This document shows positions 1-5,261 of a stretch of 10,996 nucleotides of DNA, piece by piece. Below the pieces are notes generated by a model, which ran no database searches, had not been told where the DNA came from, and saw only the letters and a program-made list of their open reading frames with translations. The DNA comes from Balneolaceae bacterium (GTDB lineage: Bacteria > Bacteroidota > Rhodothermia > Balneolales > Balneolaceae), in NCBI GenBank assembly GCA_007129085.1, contig SKWF01000324.1:1-10996 (forward strand), in the 5' to 3' direction. Both the position numbers and the translations under genes were made by a program. Position 1 is the stretch's first letter; every line of letters starts with the position of its first letter.

Positions 1-39
1 ACTTAGGGCATTGCGTTCAAAATGTTGCCCACCAAATCA

Positions 40-90
40 GACTCTACCGGGACCCCACGCAAAAAACACGCGTGGTGACTCCGGCAGGTC
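40..90. repeat. Imperfect inverted repeat just downstream of the OsmC-like gene
   Basis: The inner arms CCACGC (55-60) and GCGTGG (70-75) pair perfectly around a 9-nt loop. Farther out, CTACCGG (44-50) pairs with CCGGCAG (81-87) with one mismatch, and GAC (40-42) pairs with GTC (88-90). The structure begins one base after the stop codon of the minus-strand OsmC-like gene, so it would form at the 3' end of that transcript. It could slow or end transcription or protect the mRNA. No T-rich tract follows in the minus-strand direction, so it is not a classical intrinsic terminator. Nothing else is recognised in positions 1-39. Confidence 0.4.
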
Positions 91-91
91 T

Positions 92-625
92 TCAGCTTTT
101 CACTTTTTCGTTTTCACTTTTCACTATTTCAATCTCCCGTTCTACCGGAACAGGCTTCGTAAAATCTTTCAGCACCGGGCTGTGTTTATCAGCGTTTTCA
201 ATCACTTCCCGGATCTTTTTTTCGGGTGCGGGGCTGTCGATTATCACCCTGTACCGCAGACCTTTATAACCAGGGTCAACGCCATCTATCCCATACGTTC
301 CGCGGGCATCCACATCGGCCTCAACTACTACTTCGATGTTATTAACCGGCACATCCAGATAGGCGGCCCATTTTGCATAGCCAATGCCGAGGCAGCTCCC
401 CAGGGCACCACGCTGCAGCACGCTCGGACCGGGGCCGGCATCATTCCCGCCTTCGGTTTTGCCCACATCTGCCGTAAACTTCCAGTGCTTATGCTCCACT
501 TCGCACGTTGTGCCATCATAAACCTTCACTTTGGTAGTGGTGGTGTACTGTCCTTTTTCGGGTTTGATTGTCAACAGTTTCTTTACCCGTTCGAATGATT
601 CTTTAAGTGTTTCAACATCCGCCAT
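92..625 (-). CDS. OsmC/Ohr-superfamily thiol protein
   Basis: A 177-residue cytoplasmic protein of the OsmC-like fold, no signal peptide. The family contains thiol peroxidases that reduce organic hydroperoxides, plus relatives of unknown substrate. The central helix with the peroxidatic cysteine is clear: G-rich entry at 59-66, then LQRGALGSCLGIGYAKWA (70-87) with C78. An N-terminal helix (about 1-20) precedes the first sheet, and a beta strand around 97-106 follows the central helix. At the place where OsmC/Ohr proteins usually carry the second cysteine in a C-P-V/Y motif, this protein reads H-S-P-V, with S149. Another cysteine, C41, lies in the N-terminal sheet. A classical two-cysteine peroxidase cycle is therefore doubtful. 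The gene starts 14 bp after the stop of the upstream methyltransferase gene, so the two are probably co-transcribed. No strong Shine-Dalgarno precedes the ATG. Family assignment is firm; substrate unknown. Confidence 0.88.
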   Translation of the reverse strand: MADVETLKESFERVKKLLTIKPEKGQYTTTTKVKVYDGTTCEVEHKHWKFTADVGKTEGGNDAGPGPSVLQRGALGSCLGIGYAKWAAYLDVPVNNIEVVVEADVDARGTYGIDGVDPGYKGLRYRVIIDSPAPEKKIREVIENADKHSPVLKDFTKPVPVEREIEIVKSENEKVKS

Positions 626-639
626 AATATTCAGGTTGT

Positions 640-1443
640 TTATGTTTTCGTTGCCGAAATAAAGTGTGCCGGCATCGGAAATTCTACGCTGCCGTCATCC
701 ATGATAAACTCACTCAGGGTTGATGTTAACCGGTCAGCCGCCTCATCTATTTCTTGATCGTCAAGGGTGATCCCTGCCAGCGGGAACCACCCTTTAACAT
801 CTGCAAGCACCATTGTTCGGGCATCAGGGAATCGCACATTATTGTTATGGGTGATGATCTCCGCCGAATCAAGGCCGCTCTTCTTGCAGAGTGACTTCAA
901 CTCATCGGGATCGCCAAGCGAAAATGGAAACCGCAGAGCCTGAGCAACATCTTCCCCGGCAATATCAGCTAATATTTCCACCATCGCTTTATATCCCGGA
1001 TTGTTTTCCAGCGAATCAAAAACAGCCACAACAAGTCTGCCACCGGATTTTAACACACGATTCATTTCCCGTAAAGCACGTGGTTTATCTTCAAAAAACA
1101 TCAATCCAAACTGGCTGACAACAACGTCAAAAGAGTGATCATCCCATGGCAACTCTTCGGCCGCACCTTCACGCCAATCAATTCCGGGTGATAAATTTTC
1201 TGCCACAGCTAACATCCCGGGGTTCACGTCCAGCCCTGCAGCAAGCTCATTGTCACCTGTTCGTTCGGCAGCAACCCGGGTTAAAACACCTGTTCCACAG
1301 GCAACATCAAGTACCCTGTCTCCGGGTTTTATATTTGCCTGATCCGCTACCTGTTCTGCTCTTGCAACAAACAAGGCCGGGACCATTAATTCATGATAGT
1401 TCGACGCTGTTTTTTCCAGTGTTTGTAGACTTAATTTACTCAT
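640..1443 (-). CDS. Class I SAM-dependent methyltransferase (Methyltransf_11/25 type)
   Basis: A 267-residue soluble protein with a complete Rossmann-type methyltransferase core. Motif I is VLDVACGTG (44-52), the glycine-rich SAM-binding loop. The acidic residue contacting the SAM ribose is D72 in GLDVNP (70-75). A later SAM-pocket stretch reads REGAAEELPW (91-100), followed by FDVVVSQFGLMFF (105-117) and the helix-strand REMNRVLKSGGRLVVAVF. These are the marks of small-molecule methyltransferases of the UbiE/Coq5-like superfamily, but nothing seen fixes the substrate. The C-terminal part (about 160-267) is probably a substrate-binding cap. It lies 91 bp downstream of the other methyltransferase gene and 14 bp upstream of the OsmC-like gene. 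The ribosome binding site is weak. Length is normal for the family and no frame disruption is seen. Confidence 0.85.
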   Translation of the reverse strand: MSKLSLQTLEKTASNYHELMVPALFVARAEQVADQANIKPGDRVLDVACGTGVLTRVAAERTGDNELAAGLDVNPGMLAVAENLSPGIDWREGAAEELPWDDHSFDVVVSQFGLMFFEDKPRALREMNRVLKSGGRLVVAVFDSLENNPGYKAMVEILADIAGEDVAQALRFPFSLGDPDELKSLCKKSGLDSAEIITHNNNVRFPDARTMVLADVKGWFPLAGITLDDQEIDEAADRLTSTLSEFIMDDGSVEFPMPAHFISATKT

Positions 1444-1517
1444 GACTTAAAAGAATGATTTTTTTAAAGATGAATGGTTATTCGGTTAAATTTGAAATCC
1501 TTCCACGACAGATAGTG

Positions 1518-1523
1518 TGTCAA
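1518..1523 (-). promoter_or_regulatory. Possible -35 element ahead of the methyltransferase/OsmC pair
   Basis: Read on the minus strand, the 91 bp gap between the two methyltransferase genes contains an exact TTGACA hexamer about 75 bp before the ATG at 1443. A convincing -10 hexamer at 16-18 bp spacing is not visible, so this is only a candidate. If real, it would let the 1443-92 pair be expressed separately from the two upstream genes. Confidence 0.2.
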
Positions 1524-1534
1524 CCCGGATTAAT

Positions 1535-2182
1535 CTAAATTTTCGCAGCAATACATACCGATTCCAGCTCTACCTTTTTATCGAACTCATCGAATGCCGG
1601 ATCTTTTTTACGTTCAACTTTTGCAATTTTAAACCCGTTTGAGATTAAAATTTCTTTCCACATCGTAACCGTATAGAGGTTGAACCCATACTTTGTGAAT
1701 GGAAGATCCAGCATAGAACGTCGTGTCCTCATCCCGGTATAGAATGTGCCCTCCGGCTTCAGTACTCGCTGTATCTCATTCAAATGTTCTTCCGGGTTTT
1801 CCCAAAAGTAGATCACCATGTTGCAGAATAACGTATTAAAAGAATTATCGTCAAAAGGGAGCTGGTTACTGTTCCCTGTATATAATTCGATCTGACCCGA
1901 CTCCACATACCGCTTATTGTTTAATGTGGCCAGTTCCGTCATTTCGGGAGAATAATCGATCCCGGTAAGATTAAGATTATTGGCTTTTGACAGCAGCTCC
2001 CGGAAATGAGTACCGCTGCCAAAGCCGATTTCCAAAATTGAGTCTTCATCCTTGAACGTTATTGACTTCAATGTCAGATCATAGAGTGGTTTGTTTCCAA
2101 TACCCATTTTTTCGGCTATTTGCGGGGCAAAATCGCCCGAGGGCTTTCGCAATTGGCCCGCAATAAATTTCAAGTCTTTCAT
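1535..2182 (-). CDS. Class I SAM-dependent methyltransferase
   Basis: A 215-residue soluble methyltransferase. Motif I is ILEIGFGSGTH (49-59), the ribose-contacting acid is D76 in GIDYSPEM (74-81), and LPFDDNSFNTLFCNMVIYFW (108-127) forms the next SAM-pocket segments, followed by LNEIQRVLKPEGTFYTG. The N-terminal stretch LRKPSGDFAPQIAEKM (11-26) is an extension ahead of motif I that probably covers the active site. The substrate cannot be told. It differs clearly from the neighbouring methyltransferase outside the common core, so the two are not a recent duplication. The start is well supported by a Shine-Dalgarno AGGAG (minus strand, 2188-2192) five bases before the ATG. It begins 29 bp after the stop of the TPR protein gene, suggesting one transcript. 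Confidence 0.87.
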   Translation of the reverse strand: MKDLKFIAGQLRKPSGDFAPQIAEKMGIGNKPLYDLTLKSITFKDEDSILEIGFGSGTHFRELLSKANNLNLTGIDYSPEMTELATLNNKRYVESGQIELYTGNSNQLPFDDNSFNTLFCNMVIYFWENPEEHLNEIQRVLKPEGTFYTGMRTRRSMLDLPFTKYGFNLYTVTMWKEILISNGFKIAKVERKKDPAFDEFDKKVELESVCIAAKI

Positions 2183-2187
2183 CTGTT

Positions 2188-2192
2188 CTCCT
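2188..2192 (-). promoter_or_regulatory. Shine-Dalgarno site of the methyltransferase at 2182
   Basis: On the minus strand the bases read AGGAG, five bases upstream of the ATG. This is the clearest ribosome binding site in the window and it fixes the start of that gene. Confidence 0.7.
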
Positions 2193-2211
2193 TTATCTTA
2201 TTTGCAGATCA

Positions 2212-3813
2212 TTATTGCTCAGCAAGAAATCCCTGTGCCTCATTTATTCCGGGACGGTTTGTATCCCCGGTACTGGCCAACAGTCGCTGGTAGTACTGCT
2301 GGGCTGATCCATTATCACCGGCTTCTTTTGCTGCACGGGCAGCCCCAAGGAGCGTGTTATATCGTTCCGGCCAGATTGCATCTGAAGCCCTGTATGCCTC
2401 AAGGGCTTCTGCGGGACGATCAAGCTCCATTAATAAATCACCAAGGGCTTCGTTTGGCGGCAATAGCGCACCCGGAGTAACAGGATGTTTTTCGGTATTT
2501 CCTTCCAGCTCAACCGCTGACCGTAATGATTCTACAGCTTTTTCTGCATTACCGTCTGCTTTTGCAATCCACCCATCCAATATTCGCCGCTCAATTTCGA
2601 TGTAGTTAGCCATACCCATCGCATCTTCTGCTTTGGCATGATCCCTGAGATCTTTGAGCCTTTGTTCGGCATCACGAGCTGCATCAACATTGCCGGTGTG
2701 AACGGCTCCCAGCCCTTTTGCGAGCCAGGTCATCCCCTCGGCCCACTGGGAAGCATCCCAGGGCAGGTATTCTGGTGACCGCGGCTCAAGGCCTGCTGCC
2801 TTCTCCCAATCACGCCGCTCAACGGCTAACCGTGCAGGAATCGCGGCAAAGTGGAACGCACTTACAAAAGTTTCCTGGTGTGGATCTTTACTCCATGCTT
2901 TATCCAGTAACGGGTCGATGTTATCATCCTCTCCACGCTGCAGATAGGCATACACCATGTAGTCTATTGCATGGATGTAGTGGTGGGAAACCGCCCCATT
3001 CACCGAATGATGAAGGGCTGCCTCGGCGGATGCACTGTTCCAGTCTATAACCTCCGGCCAGTCTCCCAGGCGCACATAAATATGGGATGGCATGTGCAGA
3101 GCGTGAGGGTTATCGGGGGCAATTTGCCCATACGCCTCCACCATATCGAGTGCGTTTTCAGCCCTACCATCCACATCCGTGGCATGAATACTGTAATGAA
3201 TAGCTCCCGGATGAGTTGAAACTTCTTCATAGATCTCTCGCAGTATGGCCTCTGCCTCATCGTGATACGGATCTCTATTATCGGCACGCTGAGCAATAGT
3301 AAGGCGCGAAAGGCTGTATAAAGAGGCGACCTCTATATCATTCGGGTATTTCTCATACGCTCTCTCCAAACCGTCTGCCCATCGCTCAATCCGTGTCCAG
3401 AATCCGGCCGTTTCGGGCTCCTTAAAAAATGCAGCCGTAGATTCTATCAAATATTTTTCCCGCTCTGAATCGACAAGCTCCAGGGCCTTCTCTATATTCT
3501 TTTTCCCGTACCGAAGATCTTCGTCACTCGGGCGCGTTCCCCAAAGTGGCTGAAAAAGAGTTGTTGCAACTCCCCAGTATCCCATTGCACAATTTGGATC
3601 TTTTTCAATAACCTCTTCGAACCGATCACGAGCACTTACATAAATCATGTTATGCAACCTCGCCAGGGCGTCATCAAACGTTGCCTGAACGGCCTCATCA
3701 CAAGCAACCTCAAAATTTACCTCTCCATGCTCTTGAGCATTTATCTCTTGTAGGGGTGAAAGAACAAATCCAATACAAACAGTTAAAAATAGAATAACCT
3801 TTATTAATCTCAT
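2212..3813 (-). CDS. Exported tetratricopeptide-repeat protein
   Basis: A 533-residue protein that starts with a typical signal peptide: K5, a hydrophobic core IKVILFLTVCIGFVLSP (4-20), and a likely cleavage after INA (residue 26). The mature protein should be periplasmic or outer-membrane-facing. The rest is helical TPR-like repeats with characteristic A-x-x-x-Y/F and G-D patterns, ending with a TPR pair that includes LEAYRASDAIWPERY and AKEAGDNGSAQQYYQRLL. The middle carries a histidine-rich signature: HPGAIHYSIHA (201-211), HALHMPSHIYVRLGDW (237-252) and HHYIHAIDYMVYAYLQ (277-292). I recall this as typical of a family of bacterial TPR proteins of unknown function. A ribosome binding site (AGAGGT on the minus strand) precedes the ATG by about four bases. 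It is the first gene of the minus-strand cluster and is transcribed away from the sigma gene. TPRs suggest protein-protein contact; the partner is unknown. Confidence 0.82.
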   Translation of the reverse strand: MRLIKVILFLTVCIGFVLSPLQEINAQEHGEVNFEVACDEAVQATFDDALARLHNMIYVSARDRFEEVIEKDPNCAMGYWGVATTLFQPLWGTRPSDEDLRYGKKNIEKALELVDSEREKYLIESTAAFFKEPETAGFWTRIERWADGLERAYEKYPNDIEVASLYSLSRLTIAQRADNRDPYHDEAEAILREIYEEVSTHPGAIHYSIHATDVDGRAENALDMVEAYGQIAPDNPHALHMPSHIYVRLGDWPEVIDWNSASAEAALHHSVNGAVSHHYIHAIDYMVYAYLQRGEDDNIDPLLDKAWSKDPHQETFVSAFHFAAIPARLAVERRDWEKAAGLEPRSPEYLPWDASQWAEGMTWLAKGLGAVHTGNVDAARDAEQRLKDLRDHAKAEDAMGMANYIEIERRILDGWIAKADGNAEKAVESLRSAVELEGNTEKHPVTPGALLPPNEALGDLLMELDRPAEALEAYRASDAIWPERYNTLLGAARAAKEAGDNGSAQQYYQRLLASTGDTNRPGINEAQGFLAEQ

Positions 3814-3863
3814 TGCGACCTCTTTCTTCTCTGTTATGATTTTATTTTTAAAAGTTGCTTCAT

Positions 3864-3930
3864 AAATACATTTATTTATGCACAGTTCAGTTGTTTACAT
3901 GCATTTCTTTATTTATTTATAAATGTATTT
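3864..3930. repeat. 12 bp spaced inverted repeat
   Basis: AAATACATTTAT (3864-3875) is perfectly complementary to ATAAATGTATTT (3919-3930), with 43 bp between the arms. It lies in the AT-rich core of the divergent intergenic region. It could be a pair of binding sites for a dimeric regulator. The low sequence complexity means a chance match is also possible. Confidence 0.4.
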
Positions 3931-3994
3931 CGGTTTGTGATTTAGTTTTAAAGCAACCATCTATTAAGTAAAGCCGAAAAACAAGAGACACATT

Positions 3995-4019
3995 ATCACG
4001 TTTTCTTAAAAAACGTGAT
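3995..4019. repeat. Perfect 10-bp-arm palindrome in the sigma-factor leader
   Basis: The arms ATCACGTTTT (3995-4004) and AAAACGTGAT (4010-4019) are perfectly complementary around the 5-base loop CTTAA. The structure ends 27 bp before the sigma-factor ATG. Neither strand has a T-tract right after it, so an intrinsic terminator is unlikely. It could be an operator for a dimeric regulator (CACGTT/AACGTG half-sites) or a hairpin in the 5' untranslated RNA that affects translation of the sigma factor. Confidence 0.55.
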
Positions 4020-4046
4020 TAAAAAAGTGAACGAAGTATTGAGAGA

Positions 4047-4610
4047 ATGGATAAATCTCAAATCACAACGCTTTTAAAAGCTCACGCTTCCGGCGATAAT
4101 GAGGCAATGGAGCAATTGATGCCGCTTGTATATAGTGAGATGCGCAGAATGGCGCATGGCCGATTGGTTGGAGAGCGGCCCGACCACACCTACAGTGCAA
4201 CTGCACTGGTACACGAAGCCTACCTTAAACTGGTGGATTTCGATCGTGTGGACTGGAAAAATCGAAACCACTTTTTTGGAATTGCCTCTCAGATTATGCG
4301 CAATATTCTCGTTGATTACGCCACGAAACAGAAAGCTCAAAAACGCGGGGGTGACAGAGACAGAATAACCCTCGGTGAAGAGCACATAAAAAAGGAGATA
4401 AATCTGGCAGATATCATCTCAATAGACCATGCGCTTACAAAATTAGTAGAGCTTGATGAACGTCAGGCCAGAGTGGTGGAGTGTCGATTTTTTGGAGGGT
4501 TAACTATCCAGGAAACCGCAGATACACTGGGCATATCCAAACCCACCGTAAGCAGAGATTGGAAGGTTGCCCGGGCATGGTTAAACCGGGAGCTTGGAGC
4601 AGAGGGCTGA
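4047..4610 (+). CDS. ECF RNA polymerase sigma factor, TIGR02999 (Sig-70_X6) type
   Basis: A 187-residue ECF sigma factor. Region 2 covers about residues 24-95 and includes the family-typical stretches TALVHEAYLKLVD (52-64) and HFFGIASQIMRNILVDYA (75-92), followed by the basic K-x-R-G-G (97-102). Region 4 covers about 125-182 with a helix-turn-helix at about 152-175 (LTIQETADTLGISKPTVSRDW). Where typical ECF factors have an acidic D-A-E-D-like motif in region 2.2, this one reads S-A-T-A (50-53). In the related Vibrio EcfP/PknT pair, a kinase restores the missing charge by threonine phosphorylation. S50 and T52 are the obvious candidate sites here. No anti-sigma gene lies next to it; instead the next large gene on the strand is a Ser/Thr kinase. 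The protein is full length. Its stop codon directly abuts the repeat at 4611. The start has only a poor ribosome binding site. Confidence 0.92.
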   Translation: MDKSQITTLLKAHASGDNEAMEQLMPLVYSEMRRMAHGRLVGERPDHTYSATALVHEAYLKLVDFDRVDWKNRNHFFGIASQIMRNILVDYATKQKAQKRGGDRDRITLGEEHIKKEINLADIISIDHALTKLVELDERQARVVECRFFGGLTIQETADTLGISKPTVSRDWKVARAWLNRELGAEG

Positions 4611-4697
4611 GCGCATGTTGCATGGCGAAAGTTGATAAAAAAGTGTCAGGTTTTATGAGTTTTTGGTTCATATAAGTAGAACCTAACAAAAACTTAT
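4611..4697 (+). repeat. Direct repeat copy A (upstream of the S23-type gene)
   Basis: It begins exactly after the sigma TGA with three 7-bp units (GCGCATG, TTGCATG, GCGAAAG; 4611-4631), then TTGATAAA and a T/G-rich tail up to the next gene's ATG. It aligns with copy B at 5070, at roughly three quarters identity by eye over about 85 positions. The main gap is one 7-bp unit missing here. Shared blocks include GTTGATAAA and GGTTTTAT. Both copies keep TTGATA and, 16 bp later, TATGAG here or TATTAC in copy B, a possible sigma70-like promoter. In this copy it would read into the four-helix-bundle gene. Confidence 0.65.
4632..4659 (+). promoter_or_regulatory. Possible promoter of the four-helix-bundle gene
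   Basis: TTGATA (4632-4637) matches the -35 consensus at five of six bases. TATGAG (4654-4659) follows after 16 bp as a weak -10. The arrangement is kept in the second repeat copy (TTGATA at 5098-5103, TATTAC at 5120-5125), which is the main reason to list it. It would start transcription a few bases ahead of the S23-type gene. Confidence 0.3.
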
Positions 4698-5069
4698 ATG
4701 GATATTATTATGGCAAAGTTCAGATTTGAGGATTTAGAAATTTGGAAGCTGGCAATTGAAATAGCTGATAGTCTTTTTGATATAGCAGATCACCTTGAAC
4801 GGAAAAGGCTTTACCGATTTGCCGATCAATTAAGAGGAGCAGGCATGAGTATGTCAAACAATATTGCTGAAGGTTCTGGCTCGAGATCAAATAAGGTTTT
4901 TATTCAGTACCTGGAATACGCAAGAAATTCAACATTTGAAAATGCTAATATACTGATATTAATGAACCGAAGAGGCTTGGTTTCTGCATCAGACAAAGAA
5001 GTGATCTCAGAGGAACTGGATAAACTCTGCAGAAAAATCACAAACTTCCAAAAATCATTAACACGCTAA
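4698..5069 (+). CDS. S23-type four-helix-bundle protein (TIGR02436 family)
   Basis: A 123-residue protein with the full signature of the 23S rRNA intervening-sequence (S23) family: FEDLEIWKLAIEIADSLFDI (10-29), then FADQLRGAGMSMSNNIAEGS (41-60) with the hallmark SNNIAEG, then FIQYLEYARNSTFEN (68-82) and a last helix (about 101-122). The family folds as a four-helix bundle that forms pentamers. Members include proteins encoded in 23S rRNA intervening sequences and the Avd accessory protein of diversity-generating retroelements; most have no known function. No retroelement or rRNA is seen nearby. Hand-counted GC is about 36%, clearly lower than the sigma and kinase genes. The gene is bounded by two copies of a repeat. 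It may start at 4698 or at the ATG at 4710 (MAKFRFEDLEIW); neither has a good ribosome binding site. It splits the sigma/kinase pair, which suggests insertion. Confidence 0.88.
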   Translation: MDIIMAKFRFEDLEIWKLAIEIADSLFDIADHLERKRLYRFADQLRGAGMSMSNNIAEGSGSRSNKVFIQYLEYARNSTFENANILILMNRRGLVSASDKEVISEELDKLCRKITNFQKSLTR

Positions 5070-5163
5070 GCGCATGGTGCATAGGGCATGGCGTAGGTTG
5101 ATAAATAAGTGTAAGGTTTTATTACTTTTGGTTTATGTAGGTATACAGTCAAACAATAACTTG
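5070..5163 (+). repeat. Direct repeat copy B (downstream of the S23-type gene)
   Basis: It begins exactly after the TAA of the four-helix-bundle gene with four 7-bp units (GCGCATG, GTGCATA, GGGCATG, GCGTAGG; 5070-5097), one more than copy A. It then continues with TTGATAAATAAGTGTAAGG and a tail similar to copy A. The tail contains TACTTTTG (5123-5130), a match to the Bacteroidota -7 motif TAnnTTTG, with TTG 22 bp upstream, somewhat farther than usual. This copy could drive the kinase gene or be the remnant of a duplicated cassette. The remaining sequence to 5226 holds a short palindrome TTGTTAACAA (5199-5208) and nothing else I recognise. Confidence 0.65.
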
Positions 5164-5226
5164 ATAAACTCAGCAGGATAATCTTAACGCTTCAAATATT
5201 GTTAACAAGTTGAAAACTTAGCTTCA

Positions 5227-5261
5227 GGCGCGAATTACGCTATGCGCCTATCGCCATGCAC
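5227..5261 (-). repeat. Inverted 7-bp repeat array at the kinase start
   Basis: Read on the minus strand, five consecutive 7-base units run here, including GTGCATG, GCGATAG and GCGCATA. They have the same consensus (about GCGCATR) and phase as the arrays in copies A and B but the opposite orientation. The two outermost units, nearest 5227, are degenerate. The array contains the first possible start codon of the kinase gene (5256), so the repeat has run into, or supplied, the kinase translation start. Confidence 0.55.

Larger units (their letters stand above)
3814..4046. promoter_or_regulatory. AT-rich divergent intergenic region
   Basis: This 233 bp stretch separates the TPR-protein gene (minus strand) from the sigma-factor gene (plus strand), so it should hold promoters for both. 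It is strongly AT-rich from about 3836 to 3960, unlike the coding sequence on both sides. It contains two inverted repeats listed separately. I could not assign a -35/-10 pair or a Bacteroidota-type TTTG/TAnnTTTG promoter with good spacing on either strand. The sigma factor could bind here to control itself, but its target motif is not known to me. Confidence 0.5.

Noticed and set aside
11..598. Plus-strand open frame of 195 codons
   Set aside because: It lies antisense to the OsmC-like gene, whose translation matches a known family well; the plus-strand translation resembles no family and has a skewed composition.
640..2182. Tandem duplication of one methyltransferase gene
   Set aside because: Apart from the common SAM-binding motifs, the two proteins differ in length, N-terminal extension and C-terminal region.
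3995..4019. Intrinsic terminator
   Set aside because: Neither strand has a run of T directly after the stem, and it lies between a divergent gene pair where no transcript would need to end.
4481..4675. Small open frame overlapping the 3' end of the sigma gene and repeat copy A
   Set aside because: It is out of frame with the sigma factor, has no recognisable domain, and its end is formed by the noncoding repeat.
4698..5069. Diversity-generating retroelement, suggested by the Avd-like fold of the S23-type protein
   Set aside because: No reverse transcriptase, template repeat or variable repeat is present within the window.
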